Source: Campylobacteraceae bacterium
GTDB lineage: Bacteria > Campylobacterota > Campylobacteria > Campylobacterales > Sulfurospirillaceae
Length of the DNA: 6,932 nt
Reading direction: 5' to 3'
Assembly: GCA_027011025.1 (NCBI GenBank)
Contig: JALVAU010000325.1
Span: forward strand, 1-6,932
The notes beneath the pieces were generated by a model. The model ran no database searches, was not told the DNA's origin, and worked only from the letters and a program-made list of their open reading frames with translations. The position numbers and the translations under genes were made by a program. Below are positions 1-5,949 of the stretch, in pieces; within the stretch, counting starts at the first letter, position 1; the number at the start of each line of letters is the position of its first letter.

Positions 1-218
1 TTTAATATTTTTATATCAAAGAAACTACACTTTTTGCTTATTCCCAGACCTAGAGCTTTCGAGATAGCCTCTTTTGCTGCCCAGAAACCAGCTATTGTTT
101 CTACTCCTTTTGCTAGTTCTATTTCATCTTGGGTCAAAAATTTACTAAGCGCCTTGTTGCCAAACCGCTCAGTAAATCTTTTAATTCTATCTATTTTGAC
201 TAAATCAACACCTATCAT
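1..218 (-). CDS. acpS: Holo-[acyl-carrier-protein] synthase AcpS, N-terminal part (truncated by window edge)
   Basis: AcpS transfers the 4'-phosphopantetheine arm from coenzyme A to a serine of acyl carrier protein, making holo-ACP for fatty-acid synthesis in the cytoplasm. The frame opens with ATG at 218 and stays open to the edge, giving 72 residues; the family is usually about 115-125 residues, so roughly the last 40% lies outside. The start [12 protein letters not shown] carries the conserved aspartate (D5) and the segment [13 protein letters not shown] (about 45-57) is the family hallmark with the Mg-binding glutamate (E50). Both metal ligands are therefore present. The ATG overlaps the fliL stop by 4 bp (ATGA), and no clear Shine-Dalgarno sequence precedes it, so translation is probably coupled to fliL. 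The fliL-acpS pairing is known in other Campylobacterota (recalled, not checked). Confidence 0.93.
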   Translation of the reverse strand, partial: MIGVDLVKIDRIKRFTERFGNKALSKFLTQDEIELAKGVETIAGFWAAKEAISKALGLGISKKCSFFDIKIL

Positions 219-745
219 TGAACAACAAAATCAGTAAAAAAGATATTTTTTATCTGTCCATCAGCTAGAACATCATTTATTTTGCTAACAATCTCATCTT
301 TTAATCTGCTTTTCCCTTTCATAGTGCTTACCTCTTCAAATGTTTTTGAAGATAGAACTCTGATAATTATATCTCTAATAAGAGGCTTTTTCTTGTCTAA
401 TTCAGCTGATAGTTCAGGTTTGTCAAGCTCTAAATTTATAGTAGTCTTTAAAAATCTGCTACCATTTTCACTAAGTAAATTTACTATAAATTGATTCATT
501 GGGTACATAGGTCCTACAGTAAGATAGTCAGTTGATCTTTTCCCTGTTCTTTTTACTGTTTTGCTTTTAGTGGGTTGTGCAGTAGCATCTACAGCATTTT
601 CATCTGAGCCGCTCAGTAGAAAGTAAGCTACCAAACCACCACCAACAAGTAGCAATACAAGAAGCACTATCACGATGATAAGCACCATGCTTCCGCCAGA
701 TTTTTTTTCTACAACTTCTTCTTCATCTGTTTTTTTATCTGCCAT
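215..745 (-). CDS. fliL: Flagellar basal body-associated protein FliL
   Basis: FliL is a single-pass inner-membrane protein that sits around the flagellar stator (MotA/MotB) and supports torque and stator engagement. The 176-residue product has a short acidic/basic cytoplasmic N-terminus (1-18), one strongly hydrophobic segment (about 19-44) and a linker rich in T/K/S (about 50-75). The periplasmic FliL domain (about 78-176) follows. Family-like blocks are LKTTINLEL (99-107), [16 protein letters not shown] (124-139) and the C-terminal [12 protein letters not shown] (165-176), which is how FliL proteins usually end. Length is normal for the family. The ATG at 745 is backed by an AAGGAG site 6 nt upstream. 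The gene lies outside any flagellar cluster, between radA and acpS, as expected for the scattered flagellar genes of Campylobacterota. An A8 run lies at codons 13-15. Confidence 0.95.
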   Translation of the reverse strand: MADKKTDEEEVVEKKSGGSMVLIIVIVLLVLLLVGGGLVAYFLLSGSDENAVDATAQPTKSKTVKRTGKRSTDYLTVGPMYPMNQFIVNLLSENGSRFLKTTINLELDKPELSAELDKKKPLIRDIIIRVLSSKTFEEVSTMKGKSRLKDEIVSKINDVLADGQIKNIFFTDFVVQ

Positions 746-751
746 ATTTGG

Positions 752-757
752 CTCCTT
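752..757 (-). promoter_or_regulatory. Ribosome binding site of fliL
   Basis: On the minus strand AAGGAG lies 6 nt before the ATG at 745. It is a near-consensus Shine-Dalgarno sequence and fixes the fliL start. It is also the strongest such site on the minus strand of this window, which fits fliL being translated independently of radA rather than by coupling. Confidence 0.85.
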
Positions 758-765
758 ATTTTAGT

Positions 766-793
766 ATATTACTTTATGTGCTATAACGATCAA
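766..793 (-). promoter_or_regulatory. Possible sigma70-type promoter for fliL-acpS
   Basis: On the minus strand TTGATC (793-788) is followed after 16 nt by TAATAT (771-766); each hexamer matches consensus at 4 of 6 positions. Transcription would begin near 759, leaving a short leader of about 14 nt that still contains the AAGGAG site. The match is weak, in AT-rich DNA where chance hits are common. The alternative is read-through from radA. No good sigma54 (GG-N10-GC) or sigma28 element was found in the gap. Confidence 0.25.
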
Positions 794-829
794 ATCCTAT
801 AAAAGTACCAAAGACCAAAAATCTATGCA

Positions 830-863
830 ACTTTCTAAAGTTATGAAAAGTAGGACTTTCTAA
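830..863. repeat. Two direct copies of ACTTTCTAA in the radA-fliL gap
   Basis: ACTTTCTAA occurs at 830-838 and again at 855-863, exactly 25 bp apart. The first copy is also part of the small inverted repeat AACTTT-CT-AAAGTT (829-842), whose 2-base loop is too short for an RNA hairpin. The spacing and position upstream of fliL would suit paired protein-binding sites, but 9-bp repeats in AT-rich DNA can arise by chance. No regulator family is recognised. Confidence 0.35.
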
Positions 864-874
864 GAAGCCTATTA

Positions 875-894
875 TCTATATCGTAAAATATAGA
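875..894. repeat. Short inverted repeat downstream of radA
   Basis: TCTATAT and ATATAGA form a 7-bp stem around the 6-base loop CGTAAA, starting 34 nt after the radA stop on the minus strand. The stem is almost all A-T and is not followed by a T-run in the radA direction, so it is a poor intrinsic terminator. It could be a weak RNA stem or simply chance in AT-rich DNA. Confidence 0.3.
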
Positions 895-927
895 AAAAAT
901 TTTACCAAAAAATATATAAATATAGCT

Positions 928-2277
928 TTACATCCACTCTATAAGTTTTGGCACTTCATCTATATTGAAGCATTTTATCCCACTTATTGCCTCAATAGGC
1001 AAACTAGGAACTATAGCCTTTGCAAAATGCTGACTCTTTGCCTCTTTGAGTCTTGCATCTAAACTGTAAACATCTCTTATGTCTCCTATGAGACTCACTT
1101 CCCCTAGAAATATAGTATCTTTACTGATAGGTCTATCTCTAAAACTGCTAATTATAGCCGCTATTATAGCTAAATCAGCTGCAGTTTCACTTATTTTTAT
1201 ACCACCTGCTATATTTACAAAAACATCATATTGATTAAAAGGGAGGTCTAGTTTTCTCTCCAAAAGTGCTAAAAGCATGGTGAGCCTGTTTAGTTCATAT
1301 CCAGTGGCACTTCTTTTGGGATTAGGGTAACCACTTTCACTGACCAATGCCTGAACCTCAAGTATGATTGGGCGAGAGCCCTCCATCACAACAGTAGTAG
1401 CAGAACCTGCCTGTGCTTTTCCTCTAGTAAAAAATTTCTTAGATATATCTTTAGCACTCACCAATCCTCTCTTTGTCATCTCAAAGATACCTACTTCACT
1501 AGTAGAGCCAAAACGATTTTTAAAACCTCTTAAAAGTCTCAACTCTCTTGATGAATCACCTTCAAAATACAAAACAGTATCAACCATGTGTTCTAAAACT
1601 CTAGGGCCTGCTATAGATCCCTCTTTTGTTATATGTCCAATTATAAATATAGCAACACCACTCTCTTTGGCATATCTCATCAAGTCGAAAGTTATCTCTC
1701 TTACTTGAGATACGCTTCCTGGAGCTGAAGTTAATTTATCGCTAAAAACTGTTTGAATAGAGTCAATAATAAGCATATCAAAGCTATTTTTTTCAAGCTC
1801 TTTGAAGATAATATCTAATTTTATCTCAGAGAGTAAAAAAAGATTTGGACTGTTGCTCTCCAATCTATCTGAACGAAGTTTTATTTGACTAGCCGACTCT
1901 TCAGCACTGACATATAGAATCTTTTTGCCGTCTTGCGCTAAATTCCCAGCTATTTTAAGAAGCAGAGTTGATTTTCCAACTCCGGGACTTCCTCCAACTA
2001 ACACTAAACTGCCATTTACTATGCCACCACCCAATACCAAATCAAGTTCTTTATCTTTGGTTGAAAATCTACTTACTTTTTCATGTTCAACTTCAGTTAT
2101 AGGTATAGCACCTATATAATCTTTCTTAGAAGTTCCTAGCTCTTTTAGAACCTCTATCTGTTTGGAATTTAACTCCATAAATTGATCCCAGGCCCCACAA
2201 TTTGGACATTTTCCTAGCCATTTGCTACTTTGATGTCCACAGGCTTGACACTCAAATAGAGTTTTATTTTTTGCCAT
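928..2277 (-). CDS. radA: DNA repair protein RadA (Sms), recombination branch-migration ATPase
   Basis: RadA/Sms is a RecA-like ATPase that works with RecA to extend and resolve recombination intermediates during DNA repair. The 449-residue product has the full architecture. A C4 zinc finger uses C10, C13, C24 and C27 (CQACG...CPNCG). The RecA-like core has Walker A GGSPGVGKST (95-104, K102) and Walker B MLIIDSIQT (168-176). The RadA-specific KNRFG motif is at 253-257. A C-terminal Lon-protease-like domain (about 285-449) includes GGIKISETAADLA and is a structural rather than proteolytic domain in this family. Length is typical (about 445-460). The start MAKNKTLFECQACG matches the family start. 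Its ATG lies 14 bp inside the end of ftsY and lacks a strong Shine-Dalgarno sequence, so coupling to ftsY is likely. No terminator is obvious after its TAA. Confidence 0.97.
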   Translation of the reverse strand: MAKNKTLFECQACGHQSSKWLGKCPNCGAWDQFMELNSKQIEVLKELGTSKKDYIGAIPITEVEHEKVSRFSTKDKELDLVLGGGIVNGSLVLVGGSPGVGKSTLLLKIAGNLAQDGKKILYVSAEESASQIKLRSDRLESNSPNLFLLSEIKLDIIFKELEKNSFDMLIIDSIQTVFSDKLTSAPGSVSQVREITFDLMRYAKESGVAIFIIGHITKEGSIAGPRVLEHMVDTVLYFEGDSSRELRLLRGFKNRFGSTSEVGIFEMTKRGLVSAKDISKKFFTRGKAQAGSATTVVMEGSRPIILEVQALVSESGYPNPKRSATGYELNRLTMLLALLERKLDLPFNQYDVFVNIAGGIKISETAADLAIIAAIISSFRDRPISKDTIFLGEVSLIGDIRDVYSLDARLKEAKSQHFAKAIVPSLPIEAISGIKCFNIDEVPKLIEWM

Positions 2278-3154
2278 CTTCTCTTACAAATATGCTTTCT
2301 AGTATAGTATCTATGTATTCATCAGGGTCAAAAGGTATAAGGTCATTTTCTCCTTCTCCAACGCCTACATGTATGATGGGAAGTTGCAACTCTTTTGCCA
2401 CGGCAAACAAGGAACCACCCTTAGCAGTTCCATCTAGTTTTGTTATTATGATGGCATCAACACCAACTATTTCATTAAATGCCTTGGCTTGATTTATAGC
2501 TGAACTTCCTTGAGTCCCATCAAGTATAAGAATTTTTCGATTTGGTGCTCCCTCTTTTGCTTTATCGCAGATTCTTACTATTTTTTTAAGCTCATTTGAG
2601 AGATTTGTCTGATTATGAAGTCTGCCTGCTGTATCTATGATGACATTATCTATATCTTTTGCTTTGGCAGAACTGATGGTATCATATGCAACAGCAGAAG
2701 GATCATGTCCCTGCTTTGTCGAAACTATGGGTATATCTAGTCTGTTTGCCCACTTAGTAAGTTGTTCTATGGCAGCTGCTCTAAAAGTATCAGATGCACC
2801 TAAAATCACCTTTTTCCCATCTTTTTTATAACTATTTGCAAGTTTTGCTATTGTGGTAGTTTTTCCAGCTCCATTTACCCCTATAACTAGATCTACAAAA
2901 GGATTTTTAACCTCTTTTTTTTCATCAATATCATAGATAAAATAAGATTTTAAAACCCTCTTTATATCTTTTTCTTCAACTTTTTCTTGAGGTGGTAGAT
3001 AGTATATAATCTCTTCAACCAACTCATAAGGAACATCCGCCTCTATCAGTATCTCTTCAAGTGTCTCTTTGTCAATTTTTTCAACTTTTTGAGGTAAAAC
3101 ATCTCTGATGACATTTAAGGTTTTTCCAAGACCTTTTTTTATAAAACCTATCAT
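2264..3154 (-). CDS. ftsY: Signal recognition particle receptor FtsY
   Basis: FtsY is the GTPase receptor that brings SRP-ribosome complexes to the membrane and hands nascent membrane proteins to the Sec translocon. The 296-residue product has an N-domain helical bundle (about 1-75) and a G domain. Its G-domain motifs are GVNGAGKTT (92-100, P-loop K98), DTFRAAA (122-128, the SRP-type insertion), DTAGR (174-178) and TKLDGTAKGG (238-247). The long acidic A domain of E. coli FtsY is absent. Instead the protein opens with a basic amphipathic helix, MIGFIKKGLGKTLNVI, which in minimal FtsY proteins serves as the lipid-binding anchor. Where many relatives read DATTGQNA, this one reads DGTQGSSA (212-219). 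Its ATG overlaps the stop of the lipoprotein gene by 4 bp, with no clear Shine-Dalgarno sequence, implying coupling. Ffh is not in the window. Confidence 0.97.
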   Translation of the reverse strand: MIGFIKKGLGKTLNVIRDVLPQKVEKIDKETLEEILIEADVPYELVEEIIYYLPPQEKVEEKDIKRVLKSYFIYDIDEKKEVKNPFVDLVIGVNGAGKTTTIAKLANSYKKDGKKVILGASDTFRAAAIEQLTKWANRLDIPIVSTKQGHDPSAVAYDTISSAKAKDIDNVIIDTAGRLHNQTNLSNELKKIVRICDKAKEGAPNRKILILDGTQGSSAINQAKAFNEIVGVDAIIITKLDGTAKGGSLFAVAKELQLPIIHVGVGEGENDLIPFDPDEYIDTILESIFVREDGKK

Positions 3155-3717
3155 TTTTTCAGCGCCATTTGAATATCGGAGTCTATCATCTCTTCTGGTA
3201 TCGCACCCAAGTAGTGTGTTACATAATCTCCTTTTTTATCGTAAAGTATCATAAAAGGTATACTTTGGACACCACCTATAGCATTTGCAAAGATTTGATT
3301 TGTAGGTGAATTGGTAATGGTATAGTTTATGGCATTATAGTTCATAAAAGTTCTTAATTCGTCATTGCTTTTATTTGATTCTATTAAGATGCCTATAATC
3401 TTTAGTTTGCCTTTATATTTCTCTTGTAGATTGTTAAGGTGAGGAATTTCAGCTTTACAGGGTGGACACCAAGTAGCAAAAAAACTAACTAATACTGCCT
3501 CATTTTTTGTGTTTGAGAAGGTAAAGCCTTTATCTGTTTTTATAACATCTATTTTTTCTCCATCTACTGAAGTTAGAGTTATTGTATCACTTTTTTTGTC
3601 TATAGATACAACTTTTTTATTGTGCTCTTCTTTGCTATCTGTCTTTTGAGTGTTTTTTGAACATGCGCTCAACAGTAGTATAAAAGCAAGCATCGATACA
3701 TATATATATTTTTTCAC
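3151..3717 (-). CDS. TlpA/ResA-like thioredoxin-fold lipoprotein (thiol-disulfide reductase)
   Basis: This is a predicted membrane-anchored thioredoxin-fold protein acting outside the inner membrane, where TlpA/ResA-type proteins reduce specific disulfides, often in cytochrome c maturation. The 188-residue product starts with a lipoprotein signal (KK, hydrophobic core 5-18, lipobox LSAC with C19 as lipidation site). A lysine-rich linker and short region (20-65) follow, then a thioredoxin domain (about 66-188). The redox motif WCPPC is at 83-87 with C84 and C87; the cis-proline that closes the active site is P154 in SIPF. The start codon is GTG (3717-3715), with AAGG 8 nt upstream. The next ATG, at M9, would remove the charged end of the signal, so GTG is preferred. 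It leads the unit with ftsY and radA. The substrate is not shown by the sequence; no cytochrome biogenesis gene is nearby. Confidence 0.88.
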   Translation of the reverse strand: MKKYIYVSMLAFILLLSACSKNTQKTDSKEEHNKKVVSIDKKSDTITLTSVDGEKIDVIKTDKGFTFSNTKNEAVLVSFFATWCPPCKAEIPHLNNLQEKYKGKLKIIGILIESNKSNDELRTFMNYNAINYTITNSPTNQIFANAIGGVQSIPFMILYDKKGDYVTHYLGAIPEEMIDSDIQMALKK

Positions 3718-3725
3718 TATAAAAA

Positions 3726-3729
3726 CCTT
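3726..3729 (-). promoter_or_regulatory. Ribosome binding site supporting the GTG start of the lipoprotein gene
   Basis: Minus-strand AAGG (within AAAAAGG) stands 8 nt before the GTG at 3717. It is a modest Shine-Dalgarno match but correctly placed for GTG. It would be about 32 nt from the next ATG (codon 9), so it favours the GTG start. Confidence 0.6.
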
Positions 3730-3745
3730 TTTATCAAAATAAGGC

Positions 3746-3757
3746 TATCATTATATG
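3746..3757 (+). promoter_or_regulatory. Possible -10 region of the 5-FCL-rny promoter
   Basis: The plus strand has TATCAT (3746-3751, 5 of 6 to TATAAT) and TATATG (3752-3757) at a suitable distance for a transcript starting near 3758-3765. This would leave a leader of about 30 nt before the ATG at 3794. No -35 box is convincing. A promoter for the rightward unit must lie in this 76-bp spacer or inside the divergent gene. The candidates overlap the minus-strand TATAAT. Confidence 0.4.
3750..3755 (-). promoter_or_regulatory. -10 element of the lipoprotein-ftsY-radA promoter
   Basis: A perfect TATAAT lies on the minus strand at 3755-3750, preceded by a T-run (TTTTTTCA). This fits Campylobacterota sigma70 promoters, which rely on a good -10 box and AT-rich upstream DNA rather than a -35 box; the -35 position here (GATGTC at 17 bp) is not consensus. 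Transcription would start near 3743 and give a leader of about 26 nt before the GTG start. Confidence 0.6.
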
Positions 3758-3764
3758 AAAAAAT

Positions 3765-3774
3765 TCCTTAAGGA
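3765..3774. repeat. Perfect 10-bp palindrome TCCTTAAGGA in the divergent spacer
   Basis: TCCTTAAGGA reads the same on both strands. It lies 10-19 bp upstream of the leftward TATAAT, in the -35/spacer zone of that promoter, and in the probable leader or start region of the rightward transcript. It could be a dimeric regulator site. Its AAGGA half resembles a Shine-Dalgarno sequence but ends 19 nt before the ATG at 3794, too far for normal use. Confidence 0.35.
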
Positions 3775-3793
3775 CATCTCTAAAAGTTAAATC

Positions 3794-4369
3794 ATGAAAA
3801 AAAGAAAATTTAAAAATAAAATTGTATTCAGAGAAGAGTGTAAAAGAGTTTTGAAAATGCAATCAAGAAGGAATAAAATAAAAAGAGATGTATTGATAAA
3901 CAGAAAAATACTAAAATATATAGATGAATTAAAGGCTAAAACTATCTTGTTTTATCTTCCCTTAACAGAAGAAGCAAATATAAATAAACTACTAAAAAAG
4001 ATAAGAAAAAGAGATAAATCTACTATTTTTGTGCCATTTATGGAAGGTGTCAGCTTTAAAATGGTAAAATTTAGGTTGCCTTTATATATAAAGAAATTTA
4101 ATATTAAAGAGCCTAAAAATTCTTTTGCTATAAACAAAAGGATAGATTTAGCTATCGTTCCAGTCCTCGGGGTGGATGGAGCGTTTAGAAGAGTTGGTTT
4201 TGGAAAAGGGATGTATGATAGATTTTTTGAATCTCTTCCATATAGACCAAAGATAGCATTTGTAGAGTCAGTCGAGTGTTTTACAGCTTCACATGTAGGA
4301 GAGTCGCACGACATACAAGCAGATATATATATAACCCCTTATAAAATAATAAGACGAGGAAAAAGATGA
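3794..4369 (+). CDS. 5-formyltetrahydrofolate cyclo-ligase family protein (5-FCL, MTHFS)
   Basis: 5-FCL uses ATP to convert 5-formyl-THF to 5,10-methenyl-THF, returning a stored or inhibitory folate to one-carbon metabolism in the cytoplasm. The 191-residue product has a basic N-terminal helix with the R-x-E-C-K type start block (13-17) and LFYLPLTEEANI (52-63). It also has DLAIVPVLGVDGAFRRVGFG (118-137), running into the nucleotide-binding signature GFGKGMYDRF (135-144). In E. coli-type enzymes (YgfA, also called Fau) that loop is usually richer in glycine; the K/M variant is what I recall for Campylobacterota. Length is normal. A stop codon (TAA, 3788-3790) lies in frame just upstream, so ATG 3794 is the first available start, yet it has only a weak AAAAG before it. 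The N-terminus is very rich in lysine and A-runs. It overlaps rny by 4 bp. Confidence 0.88.
   Translation: MKKRKFKNKIVFREECKRVLKMQSRRNKIKRDVLINRKILKYIDELKAKTILFYLPLTEEANINKLLKKIRKRDKSTIFVPFMEGVSFKMVKFRLPLYIKKFNIKEPKNSFAINKRIDLAIVPVLGVDGAFRRVGFGKGMYDRFFESLPYRPKIAFVESVECFTASHVGESHDIQADIYITPYKIIRRGKR
4356..4360 (+). promoter_or_regulatory. Ribosome binding site of rny
   Basis: GAGGA ends 5 nt before the ATG at 4366, inside the last codons of the cyclo-ligase gene. It is a good Shine-Dalgarno match and fixes the rny start at the 4-bp ATGA overlap, so rny can be translated by new initiation as well as by coupling. Confidence 0.75.
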
Positions 4370-5922
4370 TAGTAGAATCAACCGTAGTTGGTATTAGTGC
4401 CATAGTGGGCGCTGGAATAGGGTTTTTTGTTGCAAAAAAAATGGATGCAGCAAATTATGAAGTACATGTTGAGCAGGCAAAAGCAAAAGCAAAAGCGATA
4501 GAACATGAAGCCGAGTTGGTATTAAAGAACAGTAATATAAAAGTAAAAGAGGCTGAACTAGCCGCAAGAGAGCAATATGAAGACAGAGTCATATCTTGCA
4601 AAAAAGAGCATTCTGAAAAGATGCTTGAGCTTGAGAAGAAAGAAGAGCATTATAAGGAAGAGCTTAAGAAGATAAATAAAGAAAAAAGTGAATTGGGAAA
4701 TATTCAAAAAGAGGCAAAAGAGCTATATGCTGAGGGAATAAAACTTAAAGAAGAATATACCATAAAAGTTCAAGAAGCACTAAATGTGCTTGAAAAATCA
4801 GCCGGGCTTACTCAAGTAGAAGCAAAAGATTTGGTGCTGAAAAAGGTAGAAGAACAGTCCCGCTCCGAAATAGCTCATATCGTAAGAAAGTACGAAGAAG
4901 AAGCAAAGCAGGATGCAAGAAGAAGAGTAAACTATATATTAGCTCAAGCTACAAGCAGATTTGCCGGAGACTTTGCAGCTGAGAGACTCATAAATGTAGT
5001 AAATATCAAAAATGATGAATTAAAAGGCAGAATCATTGGAAAAGAGGGCAGAAATATAAAAGCTCTCGAAATGCTGCTAGGAGTTGATATCATCATAGAT
5101 GACACTCCAAATGCTATTATTTTGAGTAGCTTTAATCTTTACAGAAGAGCAGTAGCTACAAAAGTGATAGAACTCCTTGTCGAAGATGGAAGAATTCAAC
5201 CTGCAAGGATAGAGGCAATATACGAAAAAGTAAAAGAGGAGTTTGATAAGGGCTTGATCGAAGAGGGACAAAATATTCTTATGGATTTGGGTCTTACAAA
5301 AGTTCATCCCGAAATTGTAAAGCTCATAGGAAGATTGAAGTTTCGTGCAAGTTATGGACAAAATGCGCTTGGTCATTCATTAGAAGTTGCTCATCTTGCA
5401 GGTATCATAGCAGCAGAGTGTGGCGGTGATGAGATGCTCGCTAGACGAGCAGGGATACTTCATGATATCGGAAAGGCTCTAACTCATGATTTTCCAGGAA
5501 GTCATGTTGATTTAGGTGCAGATATTTGTAAAAGATATAAAGAGAAAGATGCAGTTATAAATGCCATCTATGCCCACCACGGGCATGAAGAGCCTACAAG
5601 TGTGGAATCAGCAGCAGTTTGTGCAGCAGATACACTCTCAGCCGCAAGACCGGGAGCTAGAAGAGAGGTTCTTGAGGCGTTTTTAAAGAGAGTCAAAAGT
5701 ATAGAAGAGATAGCAACTGACAAAGACGGTATCAAGCAGGCCTATGCCATAAACGCAGGAAGAGAAGTTAGAGTCATAGCAAATGCTAAACTTATAAATG
5801 ATGATGAAGCTGTGCTTTTAGCAAAAGAGATAGCAAAAGAGATAGAAGAAAAAGTACAATATCCGGGCGAAATCAAAGTAAATGTTATAAGAGAAGTTCG
5901 TTCTATAGATTTTGCTAGATAG
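4366..5922 (+). CDS. rny: Ribonuclease Y (membrane-anchored KH/HD endoribonuclease)
   Basis: RNase Y is a membrane-tethered endoribonuclease that starts mRNA decay and processing; it is best known in Firmicutes, and Campylobacterota also carry it. The 518-residue product (family about 520) has an N-terminal transmembrane helix (about 5-24) and a long charged coiled coil (about 30-190, rich in A/E/K). The KH RNA-binding domain includes GRIIGKEGRN (221-230). The HD hydrolase domain (about 330-425) has metal ligands H337 (GHSLEVAH), the H366-D367 pair in ILHDIGK, H404/H405 in YAHHGHEE and D422 in CAADTLSAARPGARRE. A C-terminal domain ends in VIREVRSIDFAR, like other RNase Y proteins. All catalytic residues are present. 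It follows the cyclo-ligase with a 4-bp overlap and precedes the exporter gene by 27 bp. An A8 run lies just before the in-frame Met26. Confidence 0.97.
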   Translation: MIVESTVVGISAIVGAGIGFFVAKKMDAANYEVHVEQAKAKAKAIEHEAELVLKNSNIKVKEAELAAREQYEDRVISCKKEHSEKMLELEKKEEHYKEELKKINKEKSELGNIQKEAKELYAEGIKLKEEYTIKVQEALNVLEKSAGLTQVEAKDLVLKKVEEQSRSEIAHIVRKYEEEAKQDARRRVNYILAQATSRFAGDFAAERLINVVNIKNDELKGRIIGKEGRNIKALEMLLGVDIIIDDTPNAIILSSFNLYRRAVATKVIELLVEDGRIQPARIEAIYEKVKEEFDKGLIEEGQNILMDLGLTKVHPEIVKLIGRLKFRASYGQNALGHSLEVAHLAGIIAAECGGDEMLARRAGILHDIGKALTHDFPGSHVDLGADICKRYKEKDAVINAIYAHHGHEEPTSVESAAVCAADTLSAARPGARREVLEAFLKRVKSIEEIATDKDGIKQAYAINAGREVRVIANAKLINDDEAVLLAKEIAKEIEEKVQYPGEIKVNVIREVRSIDFAR

Positions 5923-5932
5923 TTCTACATGT

Positions 5933-5938
5933 AAAGGA
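5933..5938 (+). promoter_or_regulatory. Ribosome binding site of the ABC exporter gene
   Basis: AAAGGA lies 11 nt before the ATG at 5950, slightly longer than ideal spacing. No better start with a closer site is visible in this frame, and the encoded N-terminus (MYSFNRFFTEAKKYKKEL) looks like the pre-TM1 elbow helix of ABC exporters. The short gap after rny shows no terminator, so the gene is probably read from the same transcript. Confidence 0.6.
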
Positions 5939-5949
5939 TTAAAAGATAT

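Noticed and set aside
34..237. Plus-strand open frame of 67 codons at the left edge
   Set aside because: It runs antisense to acpS, whose minus-strand product carries clear family motifs; the plus-strand product has no recognisable feature and no ribosome site was seen.
701..708. T8 run (A8 in fliL codons 13-15) as a phase-variable tract
   Set aside because: Eight A/T bases are common by chance in this AT-rich DNA, encode an ordinary K-K stretch, and the frame is intact; contingency tracts in this group are usually longer or made of G/C.
788..870. Sigma54 or sigma28 flagellar promoter for fliL
   Set aside because: No GG-N10-GC element is present (the nearest, GG-N10-GG around TTTGGTACTTTTATAGG, lacks the GC) and no sigma28-type -10 GCCGATAA-like box was found.
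875..894. Inverted repeat after radA as an intrinsic terminator
   Set aside because: The stem is only 7 bp, nearly all A-T, and is not followed by a T-run in the direction of radA transcription.
1364..2492. Several plus-strand open frames (1364-1708, 1925-2119, 2202-2492) across radA and the end of ftsY
   Set aside because: They are antisense shadows of strongly supported RadA and FtsY coding sequence and show no domain or start signal.
3952..5376. Minus-strand open frames inside the cyclo-ligase (3952-4314) and rny (5077-5376) genes
   Set aside because: Both lie antisense to well-supported genes, and their products look like reverse reading of lysine/glutamate-rich coding sequence.
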